A DNA stretch of 64,000 bases, taken from positions 1-64,000 of the forward strand of contig NZ_VOLC01000019.1 of the NCBI RefSeq assembly GCF_009797935.1. The letters are read 5' to 3'. The notes beneath the pieces are model-generated. The model searched no databases, was not told where the DNA came from, and worked only from the letters and a program-made list of their open reading frames with translations. The translations under genes were made by a program, and so were the position numbers. This document shows positions 18,919 through 28,063 of the stretch, one piece after another (position 1 is the first letter of the stretch; the number at the start of each line of letters is the position of its first letter). The stretch comes from Lunatibacter salilacus (GTDB lineage Bacteria; Bacteroidota; Bacteroidia; Cytophagales; Cyclobacteriaceae).

Positions 18919-20119
18919 AAGCCGAAATGCCGGTGATTTCCTGTCCGAGTATTAGCAGATGGATGTCGTGGGTACCTTCATAGGTGACTACGGATTCAAG
19001 ATTCATCATATGGCGCATAATACTATATTCTCCGGTAATACCCATCCCACCTAAGATCTGTCTCGCCTCCCTGGCGACTTGCAGCGCCATGGCGACATTG
19101 TTTCGCTTTGCCATGGATATCTGGGCAGTAGTTGCCTTGCCTTCTTCCATCAATTTCCCAAGACGCCAATTAAGTAATTGTGATTTGGTGATCTCAGTCA
19201 GCATTTCAGAAAGCTTTTTTTGAGTCAATTGAAATGATGCGATTGACTTACCAAACTGTATCCGCTCCAACGCATAATTTTTGGCTGTTTCATAGCAATC
19301 CATAGCAGCACCTACCGCTCCCCAGGAGATACCGAAACGAGCCGAATCCAAACACATTAGCGGAGCACCGAGTCCACTTTTTCCCGGAAGAAGGTTTTTT
19401 TTCGGGACCTTTACTTCATCGAACACTAGTTCCCCGGTACATGAAGCGCGAAGGGACCATTTGTTGTGGGTTTCTGGAGTGGAAAATCCTTCCATACCCC
19501 GCTCCACAAGCAAGCCATGGATTCTTCCTTCCTCGTTTTTCGCCCAGACGACAGCGAGGTCAGCCTGCGGAGCGTTTGAAATCCACATTTTGGCTCCATT
19601 GAGCAGGTAGTGGTCACCCATATCTTTAAAATTAGTCGTCATTCCAGATGGATTGGAACCGTGGTTGGGTTCCGTTAGTCCAAAACACCCCAGAATTTCC
19701 CCAGATGCCAGCCTGGGAAGAAGGCTGCTTTTTTGCTCCTCTGATCCAAATGCATATATGGGATACATGACTAGAGATCCCTGTACGGATGCCGTCGATC
19801 GCATACCTGAGTCGCCCCGCTCCAGTTCCTGCATCATTAATCCATATGCGGTGTAATCCAATCCTCCTCCGCCATAATTTTTGGGAATCTGAGGACCGAA
19901 AATTCCCTGGTCACCCATTATTTTCACGATGGACGAGGGGAAATAGGATTCTTGTGCCCATGATTCTATATAGGGAGAGATTTCCTTCTTGACAAATGAG
20001 CGGATTGATTCCCGGATTAGTTTTTGCTCTTCCGTAAACAATTCATCCAGTTGATAAAAATCCACCCCTTCAAACGTGTCCGACTTTAAAGATTTCTGTT
20101 TTTTGCCTATTGAGGTCAT
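18911..20119 (-). CDS. Acyl-CoA dehydrogenase, glutaryl-CoA dehydrogenase type
   Basis: A 402-residue FAD-dependent acyl-CoA dehydrogenase. It fits the glutaryl-CoA dehydrogenase branch, which oxidises and decarboxylates glutaryl-CoA to crotonyl-CoA: GLTEPNHGSNPSGMTT in the FAD region, KMWISNAPQADLAVVWAK, ARFGISWGAVGAAMDCYE, ERIQFGKSIASFQLTQKKL and ILGGMGITGEYSIMRHMMN. The catalytic base is E381 in TYEGTHDIH. Residues 1-20 are a variable extension. Glutaryl-CoA arises from lysine or tryptophan breakdown, and a tryptophan 2,3-dioxygenase gene lies just upstream in divergent orientation. Other substrates remain possible, so no symbol is given. Confidence 0.9.
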   Translation of the reverse strand: MTSIGKKQKSLKSDTFEGVDFYQLDELFTEEQKLIRESIRSFVKKEISPYIESWAQESYFPSSIVKIMGDQGIFGPQIPKNYGGGGLDYTAYGLMMQELERGDSGMRSTASVQGSLVMYPIYAFGSEEQKSSLLPRLASGEILGCFGLTEPNHGSNPSGMTTNFKDMGDHYLLNGAKMWISNAPQADLAVVWAKNEEGRIHGLLVERGMEGFSTPETHNKWSLRASCTGELVFDEVKVPKKNLLPGKSGLGAPLMCLDSARFGISWGAVGAAMDCYETAKNYALERIQFGKSIASFQLTQKKLSEMLTEITKSQLLNWRLGKLMEEGKATTAQISMAKRNNVAMALQVAREARQILGGMGITGEYSIMRHMMNLESVVTYEGTHDIHLLILGQEITGISAFS

Positions 20120-20341
20120 ATGTTTGGTAAATTAAGTAAAATGATGGAATTTTACACGCAATTACTCCGCCTAAGGTCGGGAATTAGATAATCCAATTCC
20201 GAATCAGTTTAGTAAAGTAAACGTATTGGATTCTCATCGGTTTTAAGTTGTATTGTAAAGTGTTGATCCGGAAGGAGACTTCACGGATGAAAGTTGTTGA
20301 AATAATTTCAAACAAATACCTGTCAAAATAAATTGTCTTCC

Positions 20342-21307
20342 ATGGATCAGGAATACCCCTCTCCGGAAATTATTGCGAAAATCAAACAGCTTGAGGAAAA
20401 ATTTCGGTCCTCTGGACAGGACCTTTCGTCTTATTTGGAGGGTTTGCTCCATGCGGACTACCTGAATTATTGGGACTATATTAATTTGGACACCCTGCTC
20501 ACTCTGCAGCAACCACGTACATCCTTTAAAGATGAACGGATTTTCATTATTTACCACCAAATCACCGAGCTGTATTTTAACCTTATTATTTGGGAAATCG
20601 AACAGCTGGCAGCTGTGGAAAATCTCCCGTTAGGTTATTTCAAGGAGCGCTTAAAGCGGGTAATTATGTATTTTGACTTGCTGATATCTTCGTTTGCGGT
20701 GATGTCCAAAGGAATGGAAAGGGAGCAATTTATGAAATTTCGAATGTCACTTCTACCATCCAGCGGATTTCAGAGCGCCCAGTACCGGATGATTGAGATC
20801 ATGTGCACAGATATCCAAAACTTGGTTCATTTGAGGGAGAGGGAGGATTACAAAGATATCAACCTTACCAACATCGATTCCCTGTTTAATATCCTTTATT
20901 GGCAATATGGCGCAACGGAGCTAGCTTCTGGTGAAAAAACTTTGACCTTGAAGTCATTTGAGAAAAAATATGGTGTAGAGCTGAAAGAACTGATCGCTTC
21001 TTTCCGAAAGAGAAACCTCTGGAAAAAGTACCTTTATTTGGAGGCGAAAGACGAAGAACTGACCAAACTGATGCGGGAGTTGGATCTGAAAGCCAATGTT
21101 TTTTGGCCGCTTGCCCACTATAAGTCTGCTGTCAAATATCTCCAAAAGGACCCCAAAGATATAGCCGCTACCGGTGGCACCAATTGGCAAAAATACCTCC
21201 CGCCCCGCTTTCAAAAGGTTATATTCTACCCCGAGTTGTGGAGTGGGAGCGAGATAGAAAATTGGGGAAAAAGTTGGGTAGAGGAAGAGGTTTTCGGGAC
21301 GATTTAG
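20342..21307 (+). CDS. kynA: Tryptophan 2,3-dioxygenase
   Basis: A TTG-initiated reading is possible at 20333; ATG 20342 is preferred (321 residues). The protein matches the haem-dependent tryptophan 2,3-dioxygenase family, which opens the indole ring of L-tryptophan to N-formylkynurenine, the first step of the kynurenine pathway. Evidence: SYLEGLLHADYLNYWDYINL and LLTLQQPRTSFKDERIFIIYHQITELYFNLIIWEIEQL in the N-terminal third, then SSGFQSAQYRMIEIM, and at the C-terminus the haem-side AHYKSAVKYL with a TGGTNWQKYLPPR loop like the TGGSSGYHYL of canonical enzymes. No other kynurenine gene is in view. It is divergent from the glutaryl-CoA-dehydrogenase-like gene, 222 bp apart. Confidence 0.92.
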   Translation: MDQEYPSPEIIAKIKQLEEKFRSSGQDLSSYLEGLLHADYLNYWDYINLDTLLTLQQPRTSFKDERIFIIYHQITELYFNLIIWEIEQLAAVENLPLGYFKERLKRVIMYFDLLISSFAVMSKGMEREQFMKFRMSLLPSSGFQSAQYRMIEIMCTDIQNLVHLREREDYKDINLTNIDSLFNILYWQYGATELASGEKTLTLKSFEKKYGVELKELIASFRKRNLWKKYLYLEAKDEELTKLMRELDLKANVFWPLAHYKSAVKYLQKDPKDIAATGGTNWQKYLPPRFQKVIFYPELWSGSEIENWGKSWVEEEVFGTI

Positions 21308-21343
21308 GGATAATTGGTTGTAATAATTCTACCGATAATTCTT

Positions 21344-23002
21344 TTACCTTGGCTTGATTTCGTCCACCATAAATCGGGGATTCTGTTTGAATTTTTCCCA
21401 ATCGGATTTCAGTTGTCGTAACAAATCTTGAATATCTTTATTATATTGGACTTCTTCCGGCAATTCATCGATGTATTTCATCAGATTATAGCAGGTTGTG
21501 AATTGGCCGCAGGCAACTAAGTTATCCAGTCGGTTTAATTTTCTGTCTTTATCGTCCCACCAAAGGGTTGTAGGCATTTGGGAAGCAATGAGTGCTGATT
21601 CTTTAATTCTTTCGCAATGTTTCCCGTAGATTCCTGTATTTATGACGGATTTGATAAGGTTTTGATGCTCACCGTTTAATTCATAGACTGTATTGGTGAT
21701 GAGTCGGTTTTTATTTTTTGGGTTTTCATAAAGGAAGTTATAGTTGATTCTTCGTAGTTGATGGAGAAAAATATAATTTACCATAGTAAAGGTGGAAGAA
21801 AGCCTCTCAGTAAGCATTCGTCGTATAAGAGATACGCTTAGGGTGTCCATTCCTTGTATGTTGGATAAAAGCACGGAAGGGATGTTGTTTCGAAAAACGT
21901 TTTGAAGGGAATAATTGAGAAACCGGGCACTTAGGCTGGTGAAAATCCCAAATCCGCTCAAGACAACCCCCATTCCGGCCAAAACTCCTCCGATTATGTA
22001 TATCCCCGGCCAAGGTTTGCCAAAGAACAAATCCATCGAATTGACCAAGATCAATAAAAGTCCACTCAATAATGTGATAAGGTAGTACCTGTTGAAACTA
22101 AGGGCTTTTAAAAAATTGCTGAAAACTGATTCCAGCGATTTTTTCCCATGTTTGGCTAGGTCGGTTTGATCTTCCTGCCAGGGTGGCATCATATAGCTGC
22201 CTACATCATTGACCATGATTAAATCCAACGGAGTGCCCGGGTCGTTGGAGTTGTTTATGTTCACCATGCTGCCTATACCTTGGTTGTCCACGATTCCACC
22301 ATCCATGATGCCAACACCATTTAGGAAATTCGGTTTTTCCTTGAGATTTTGGTAAGCGGCCACCGGCTGGCCGTTTCGGAAGTCATCTGGGAAAATAATC
22401 GGCTCAAACCCCATCGGGAAACAAGAAGAGGCGGCAATTGCATCAGCGATACGGATACCTCCCCGGAATGGATCTATTTCTTCACAATAAAGCCTATAGT
22501 TGCCAAATAGACCGAGGTTTTGAAAGCGGAAAGCCAAGCCAAAGGAGAAATCAGTGGCGTTGAAACAAACATATTTCAGATGGGAACCCGCTAACTCATC
22601 AAGTTCACCCATGTTCGCAGGTTGTAGCAGAGTATCGTAGGCTATGGCAAAAGCGTTTATAAGCGATCTTTTTTTTGAGTTAGATTTCCATAGCTCATCC
22701 TCTTCCATATAACAAAGAGCTGTCTTCAGCAGCTCATCTTTATAATGAAAGGTATATAGATTGTCGAAGAATTCAGAAAAAAGGATCCCCTTAGCCTGGC
22801 ATGAAGCATAATATCCCCCGGTAATCGTTCCGCCGCTGACAGTGCTCATCGCCGTTACTTTTTCTAAGAGAATGCTATCGGCGAAGTGCTTCTGTTGCAG
22901 ATAGGAAAGGACCCCCAAAGAGAAGGCAGACGCACGGTATCCACCTCCGCTGAAACACAATCCTATCGATTCAAAAGGGCGGAGGGTAGGGTTAGTTAAC
23001 AT
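21344..23002 (-). CDS. Patatin-like phospholipase with inserted membrane hairpin
   Basis: A 552-residue patatin-family hydrolase. The oxyanion loop is FSGGGYRASAFSLG (about 18-30), the nucleophile elbow is TVSGG with S56 as the likely catalytic serine, and the dyad aspartate is D234 in MDGGIVDNQG. The elbow differs from G-x-S-x-G by having Thr at the first position. Between the catalytic half and the C-terminal region two membrane helices are visible (about 306-324 and 333-355), so the enzyme is membrane-anchored. There is no signal peptide. The C-terminal 190 residues are unassigned. Lipid acyl hydrolysis is the family activity; the substrate is unknown. Its 3' end lies 37 bp from the convergent kynA gene. 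Confidence 0.87.
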   Translation of the reverse strand: MLTNPTLRPFESIGLCFSGGGYRASAFSLGVLSYLQQKHFADSILLEKVTAMSTVSGGTITGGYYASCQAKGILFSEFFDNLYTFHYKDELLKTALCYMEEDELWKSNSKKRSLINAFAIAYDTLLQPANMGELDELAGSHLKYVCFNATDFSFGLAFRFQNLGLFGNYRLYCEEIDPFRGGIRIADAIAASSCFPMGFEPIIFPDDFRNGQPVAAYQNLKEKPNFLNGVGIMDGGIVDNQGIGSMVNINNSNDPGTPLDLIMVNDVGSYMMPPWQEDQTDLAKHGKKSLESVFSNFLKALSFNRYYLITLLSGLLLILVNSMDLFFGKPWPGIYIIGGVLAGMGVVLSGFGIFTSLSARFLNYSLQNVFRNNIPSVLLSNIQGMDTLSVSLIRRMLTERLSSTFTMVNYIFLHQLRRINYNFLYENPKNKNRLITNTVYELNGEHQNLIKSVINTGIYGKHCERIKESALIASQMPTTLWWDDKDRKLNRLDNLVACGQFTTCYNLMKYIDELPEEVQYNKDIQDLLRQLKSDWEKFKQNPRFMVDEIKPR

Positions 23003-23186
23003 ATCGAAATCTGTTAAATGAAAACTTTTATTTAATCTAAGTATTTAATTTAGAATATGATACTAATTCCATTTTTTTTTCCGCCGGACAGGATTGAACT
23101 TTTTATAGGAAAAATGGGTAAAGAGTCAGGCAATCAGATATGTTCCATTTGACGCCACTTTTACTTTAAGGATAACTACCTTACCC

Positions 23187-24785
23187 ATGAAAAAAGAAAT
23201 TCAGCTTACCCTATCTCCCAAGGAAGCTTTTGACCCACCAAGTTTCCACCAATCGGTTAGGGAGCGCGTGGGTATTTCTCCAGATGTAGACGATGTTTTT
23301 ATCCGGCAGACCAAAAGATCCATTGACGCAAGAGGCAGGGATGTTAAAGTCAATGTATCTGCTGAGATTTTTATCAACGAACCGCCAACCCCACTAATCC
23401 ACGCAGGGAAATCCTACCCAAACGTAAGCCAAGCAGATCCGATCGTAATCGTGGGTGCAGGACCTGCCGGTATGTTTGCTGCATTGCGGGCCATTGAGTT
23501 GGGGATTAAACCCATTGTTGTGGAGCGGGGAAAAGACGTGAGGGCCCGGCGAAGGGATTTGGCAGCGATCAATAAAGAGCACCTGGTAAATCCGGAGTCA
23601 AATTACTGCTTTGGAGAAGGAGGGGCAGGGACCTACTCAGATGGAAAGCTGTATACCCGTTCAAAGAAACGTGGGGATGTCCGCCGAATCATGGAGATTT
23701 TTGTTGCTCATGGAGCCACCGAGGAAATCCTCGTGGATGCTCATCCCCACATCGGGACAAACAAATTGCCCCAATTAGTGACAGCGCTGCGCCAATCTAT
23801 ACTGGATGCGGGAGGTGAGGTGTATTTTGACATGCGGGTGGATGATTTTATCCTTGAGGGAGATGAAATCAAAGGAGTTGTTTGTTCCTCCGGTGAAAAA
23901 TTTCTTGGACTGGGAGTTATTTTAGCAACAGGCCATTCCGCAAGGGACATCTTTCACCTACTGAGCCGTCGTAATGTACAAATTGAGGCCAAACCTTTTG
24001 CACTTGGCGTAAGGATAGAGCACCAACAAAAACTGATAGACCAGATTCAATATCACTGCCCCACCGATCGAGGCCCCTATCTGCCCCCATCCTCTTATTC
24101 GCTGGTTCAGCAAACCCAACACGACCAACTCCAGCGCGGTGTCTTTTCCTTCTGCATGTGTCCTGGAGGATTTATCGTTCCGGCGGCCACCTCACCCGGG
24201 GAGATCGTAGTCAACGGAATGAGCCCAAGTAGGAGGGATGGCAAATTTGCTAATTCAGGTATGGTTGTTGCCGTAGAGTTGGAAGATCTTGCGGCCTATC
24301 AAAAACACGGCCCCCTCGCCGGGATGATCTTTCAGCAGGAAATCGAACAGCGGGCTTGGGAGGTTGGAGGGAGAACTCAGCAAGCGCCGGCCCAACGGAT
24401 GGTTGATTTTGTAAACGGGAAAGTAAGTGACAGTTTGCTTCCCACGTCTTACCAACCCGGAATTGTATCTGTATCCATGGACAGGGTTTTGCCAGAGTTT
24501 ATCTCCGCTAGATTGAAACAGGCCCTTGGATTATTTAACAATAAAATGAGGGGGTATTATACTAATGAAGCGCAGCTTATCGGTATAGAAAGCCGTACAT
24601 CATCTCCGGTCAGGATACCACGGGAAAAGGATACTCTAGAGCATCCGCAAATTAAAAGGCTGTTTCCCTGCGGTGAGGGAGCCGGATATGCCGGCGGAAT
24701 CGTCTCAGCGGCCATGGACGGTGAGCGCTGCGCTGAGAGACTCATTGAGCTATATAAAAAAAAACAGCGGAGTGACCGCGAATAA
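23187..24785 (+). CDS. FAD-dependent dehydrogenase (COG2509 type)
   Basis: A 532-residue flavoprotein of the family of uncharacterised FAD-dependent dehydrogenases. An N-terminal region of about 85 residues is followed by the dinucleotide-binding loop IVIVGAGPAGMFAALRA and VVERGKDVRARRRDLA, then the family-specific NYCFGEGGAGTYSDGKLYTR, a second FAD-contact segment LGVILATGHSARDIFHLL and a C-terminal FPCGEGAGYAGGIVSAAMDG. The family is soluble and its natural substrate has not been established. The CoA-binding protein gene follows after 10 bp, so the two are co-transcribed. Confidence 0.88.
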   Translation: MKKEIQLTLSPKEAFDPPSFHQSVRERVGISPDVDDVFIRQTKRSIDARGRDVKVNVSAEIFINEPPTPLIHAGKSYPNVSQADPIVIVGAGPAGMFAALRAIELGIKPIVVERGKDVRARRRDLAAINKEHLVNPESNYCFGEGGAGTYSDGKLYTRSKKRGDVRRIMEIFVAHGATEEILVDAHPHIGTNKLPQLVTALRQSILDAGGEVYFDMRVDDFILEGDEIKGVVCSSGEKFLGLGVILATGHSARDIFHLLSRRNVQIEAKPFALGVRIEHQQKLIDQIQYHCPTDRGPYLPPSSYSLVQQTQHDQLQRGVFSFCMCPGGFIVPAATSPGEIVVNGMSPSRRDGKFANSGMVVAVELEDLAAYQKHGPLAGMIFQQEIEQRAWEVGGRTQQAPAQRMVDFVNGKVSDSLLPTSYQPGIVSVSMDRVLPEFISARLKQALGLFNNKMRGYYTNEAQLIGIESRTSSPVRIPREKDTLEHPQIKRLFPCGEGAGYAGGIVSAAMDGERCAERLIELYKKKQRSDRE

Positions 24786-24795
24786 ATAAAAAATA

Positions 24796-25167
24796 ATGCA
24801 GGAAAAAAAAACAGTTATACTTGGAGCTTCACCCAATCAAAGCAGGTATGCTTATGCAGCAGCTCAAATGCTTCACGAACAAGATATTCCATTTGTTCCG
24901 GTAGGAATCAAAACAGGTGAGGTATTTGGAGAGAAGATTTTGGACTTGAAGGAAAAACTCTCAATTGATGAGGTGGATACCGTTACCTTGTATATTTCCG
25001 CGAAAAATCAGCCGGAATGGTATGATTATATTTTGTCATTAAAACCAAAACGTATTATATTTAATCCGGGAACCCAAAATCCCGAACTGTCGGCGTTGGC
25101 TAAAGAAAACCAAATTGCTACCGTATCCGCCTGCACACTAGTCATGTTGAGCTCAGGACAGTACTGA
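24796..25167 (+). CDS. CoA-binding domain protein (YccU type)
   Basis: A 123-residue stand-alone Rossmann-fold CoA-binding domain. It starts KKTVILGASPNQSRYAYAAAQML, has the PVGIKTGEVFGEKIL segment and ends with RIIFNPGTQNPELSALAKENQI and a cysteine-containing ACTLVML. Such small proteins bind CoA or a related nucleotide but have no settled function. It follows the FAD dehydrogenase by 10 bp; the pair may handle a CoA-linked redox step, which is inference. Confidence 0.87.
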   Translation: MQEKKTVILGASPNQSRYAYAAAQMLHEQDIPFVPVGIKTGEVFGEKILDLKEKLSIDEVDTVTLYISAKNQPEWYDYILSLKPKRIIFNPGTQNPELSALAKENQIATVSACTLVMLSSGQY

Positions 25168-25228
25168 TCCGTTTTTGATGCTGTTTAAAATTAGTAAGTA
25201 ATGGAAATCTCCACCAAGATTGTTTTTG

Positions 25229-26125
25229 TTATTTAGAAAGGGGCAGGTGCTGCTTGGATGGGTCTTCTAAAAACATGTTCATAACCCAAATGTGGGGAGC
25301 GGATATCAAAGATACCATGACAAAAAACAGCAATGTAAGTTCCCTCTCTGGCAGCCAGTCATTAAGAAATATTAATATAAAAGAAATACCGAACATACTG
25401 ATTAATGAGAATGGTAGGAGTTGCTTTACAAATAACAGGAATTTGTTTTTATTGCCATCAAAGCTTAGGCTTGAATACTCTTCAATAAGACTAGGAAAGG
25501 CATGCCAAAAGCCAAAATAAGTGATAAATGCCAACAAAAGGGGCATATGGTATAGACAAATCCCCAAGACAACCATTTCGATGATGTAAAAGAACTTTTT
25601 TTGCGACGTTAACCGGGCGATAAAGAAGGAACTCAAGAAAAACAGTGAAATAATCGAAACGGCTGAATATGGGCGGATAACCTGAATATCTACCATAGGT
25701 TGGAGAATTTCTGATGTGCGATCAAAATCGCCAAACAAGATAACTGCAAGAAAATAGAACCCCGTACATAAATACAATATGTATTTATTGTTTTCCACCT
25801 TTATCGGGATGAAGTTAGCCTGTCCAAAATGATAGGCTGACATAATCAAAAAAAGAATCAGGGATGTAATCGGCAAATAAACCCAGCAAACTAAATAGAT
25901 AAGCATGATGCCAAGGTAAAAAAAAATGAATTTTTGTAACCCACTTTTGCCACCTGCTTTTTTGTGGTAAAGAAGATGATCAATAGCCCCATGGGGAATA
26001 CCCAACGAAGCCATCACAAGTAGAAACCATCCCCAAAGTAACGTTTCATTCTCTTGTATTAACCACAGGTAACCCAAACCTATTAGAATCCCTAATGCCT
26101 TTCCAACAACTTCAATGGCTTTCAT
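25229..26125 (-). CDS. blh: Beta-carotene 15,15'-dioxygenase, Brp/Blh family
   Basis: A 298-residue polytopic membrane protein that cleaves beta-carotene into two retinals, the chromophore of the rhodopsin encoded two genes upstream. Family histidines thought to bind iron are visible: GIPHGAIDHLLYHKK, MSAYHFGQANF, FGFWHAFPSLIEEY and LISAPHIWVMNMF. About eight hydrophobic helices are predicted by eye. The start overlaps the end of crtY by 14 bp, so translation is probably coupled. Last gene of the rhodopsin-crtY-blh operon; no clear terminator follows. Confidence 0.93.
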   Translation of the reverse strand: MKAIEVVGKALGILIGLGYLWLIQENETLLWGWFLLVMASLGIPHGAIDHLLYHKKAGGKSGLQKFIFFYLGIMLIYLVCWVYLPITSLILFLIMSAYHFGQANFIPIKVENNKYILYLCTGFYFLAVILFGDFDRTSEILQPMVDIQVIRPYSAVSIISLFFLSSFFIARLTSQKKFFYIIEMVVLGICLYHMPLLLAFITYFGFWHAFPSLIEEYSSLSFDGNKNKFLLFVKQLLPFSLISMFGISFILIFLNDWLPERELTLLFFVMVSLISAPHIWVMNMFLEDPSKQHLPLSK

Positions 26126-27260
26126 AATTCAATAGGGATTTGATAAAAACCTCGAATTTTAACCGAATTAAAATGGAAAGTTCCTGAAGAAACGAAGTCT
26201 CTTCATTTAGAAAAAGTAAAATATCTCTTCCTTTATTTTTTTGGAATAAGTCTTGAAATAAGTGTGGTAACTCGTTTGGCCATTTACAAGCTATATTGAG
26301 CAAAATGTTATCGTAAAAGGAGAATCGAAACTTTCTCTTCCACTTTAAATTTTTGCTAGGAGACTTGTTCACTAGAGAGTTAACAACTTTTTTGCTGTGT
26401 TTTTGAATAGTGTGGAATGTGTAGCCGGTGGAAGGTTTGGTACAGCCGGCAATGGAACCCAACAAAATCAAATCGGAATGGTCAAGTTGATTATAATTGT
26501 TTTTTGTAGACATGGGTATGGCTCCTTCTTCCCTAAAATTTATTTTATAATCCTCCACTCCCAGTTTGTTTTTGATGTATGAGGATAGTTTTGCTTCAAG
26601 CTGCGTTTTATCAATATTTGTTTCTTTGGTAAAAATGGTGTACTCTACCAAACCTCGTTTTTCACTGAACGGCAAAATATACACAAAGGCCGTTTCTGTG
26701 TCTATTAATGAATCAAAATCCATTAATGTTACCGTCTTTGGGTCAAAACAGGGATTTTTGCTCTCAATTTCCCAACCTACAAACACCTGTTTTAAATATC
26801 TTTTTGTTGACTTAGAAGATAGCGGTATTGAATTAAAGATCTTTGTGCCTCTTATTACCCCATGATTTCCCGTTCTCACCACAGGTGCCCCATTTATGAT
26901 AGGGATATCGATCACAGCGTCTAGAATCCAAGTTATGTTTTTTTGGACCCGGATTTTTGCAAGAACATGGTTGTAAAAATCTGAAGATTTTATTTGGTAA
27001 TATTTCAGGTTTCCGAGAGATTTATCAACGGAATGCAGGCCGTTTGTAATTGACATTTTATCCCAATAAATCACGGGTCCTGTTCTTGGGTGAATTTCTA
27101 ATGGATCCTCCGACCAGTAGCACCAGGTACGGTCATTTTGTTGTTTTGGGTCATTATCAATTAGTAAAATTTTTTGATTTTTGAGGGGGCTATTCAATAA
27201 ATGGTAGACAAAACTCAGTCCAGCACACCCTAATCCCGTTACTACAATGTCATAATCCAT
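26112..27260 (-). CDS. crtY: Lycopene beta-cyclase
   Basis: A 382-residue FAD-dependent cyclase that closes beta-rings on lycopene to give beta-carotene, the substrate of Blh. The N-terminal dinucleotide-binding fold is IVVTGLGCAGLSFVYHLL with LLIDNDPKQQNDRTWCYW, the CrtY-type DRTWCYW signature; PFSEKRGLVEYTIF and GSIAGCTKPSTGYTFHTIQKH follow as in bacterial CrtY. It sits between rhodopsin (50 bp upstream) and blh (14 bp overlap). No other carotenoid genes are nearby, so lycopene must be supplied by a locus elsewhere. A CrtY product could also be hydroxylated to zeaxanthin, relevant to the rhodopsin antenna site. Confidence 0.93.
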   Translation of the reverse strand: MDYDIVVTGLGCAGLSFVYHLLNSPLKNQKILLIDNDPKQQNDRTWCYWSEDPLEIHPRTGPVIYWDKMSITNGLHSVDKSLGNLKYYQIKSSDFYNHVLAKIRVQKNITWILDAVIDIPIINGAPVVRTGNHGVIRGTKIFNSIPLSSKSTKRYLKQVFVGWEIESKNPCFDPKTVTLMDFDSLIDTETAFVYILPFSEKRGLVEYTIFTKETNIDKTQLEAKLSSYIKNKLGVEDYKINFREEGAIPMSTKNNYNQLDHSDLILLGSIAGCTKPSTGYTFHTIQKHSKKVVNSLVNKSPSKNLKWKRKFRFSFYDNILLNIACKWPNELPHLFQDLFQKNKGRDILLFLNEETSFLQELSILIRLKFEVFIKSLLNYESH

Positions 27261-27310
27261 AAGCGGATAAAAGTAAAATGGATCCCACGTTTAGCAGGAC
27301 CCATAGTTTT

Positions 27311-28063
27311 TTAAGAGGTGGCAACTGCGACTGTCTTACTAGACTCTGACACAGCAACATAGTATATTACCAAGCCAAATCCGATTTTATTAATGGCATC
27401 TGCAAGATTATAGAATAAATCTATACTGCTCACTGCAAAAGCACCCGATAATAAATTTCCAGGTAAAACCATATATCCAATTGGATAAATCGACCACCCT
27501 AGGGTGATGAATATTTTTAGAAGAAACATAGCCCTTCCTAACGCAGGACTATCCGAAGTTTTTGTCAACCTCGCTATATCACCCGCAAACACCTCGTATA
27601 CAATATACAAATAGCCGAGAGTAGATATAATGCCCCAAAGAATATTGTTGCTGATACCGGAAGTTTCTCCTATGTATCCTGTGACAAGCATGACTAAAGA
27701 AGCAAGAATTAATTTGAACAAGGTACCACCTTTAGCACCAAACGGCTTGGTCAACAAATAGAATTCAACGCACATTAAAGGAACTGTCAGCGTCCAATCC
27801 ACATATCTGAATGCCGTAGGACTTTGACCAGTTTGGAGATAGAAATCTCTCATGTAATAGTAATGGATGGCCGCGATACCAGTAATTAGGGCGGAGACGA
27901 GTAACGAGAGTTTCCACTTACCATCAACTGTACTTCTTTCCACTAAAAAGAAAACGGCTGATGCAAACATAGCCATATATCCTATAAAGAAGGTAATGGC
28001 TACCGGGTCAGTGTTAATGATTTTTTCTAGACCGACAATTTCTGCTACTAATGGAATATTCAT
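27311..28063 (-). CDS. Proteorhodopsin, light-driven proton pump with antenna-site glycine
   Basis: A 250-residue seven-helix microbial rhodopsin. Helix C reads RYVDWTLTVPLMCVEF, giving the proton-pump triad D89 (counterion), T93 and E100 (proton donor), equal to DTE at 97/101/108 of green proteorhodopsin. The spectral-tuning position is M97 (Leu/Met type, green-absorbing). H68 matches the conserved helix-B histidine, and K226 in LADAINKIGFG is the retinal Schiff-base lysine. In helix E, ILWGIISTLGYLYIVY places G144 at the position of Gly156 of xanthorhodopsin, which lets a carotenoid antenna approach retinal. It is the first gene of an operon with crtY and blh. A promoter is seen at 28170-28197, leaving a 5' leader of about 100 nt. 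Confidence 0.96.
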   Translation of the reverse strand: MNIPLVAEIVGLEKIINTDPVAITFFIGYMAMFASAVFFLVERSTVDGKWKLSLLVSALITGIAAIHYYYMRDFYLQTGQSPTAFRYVDWTLTVPLMCVEFYLLTKPFGAKGGTLFKLILASLVMLVTGYIGETSGISNNILWGIISTLGYLYIVYEVFAGDIARLTKTSDSPALGRAMFLLKIFITLGWSIYPIGYMVLPGNLLSGAFAVSSIDLFYNLADAINKIGFGLVIYYVAVSESSKTVAVATS

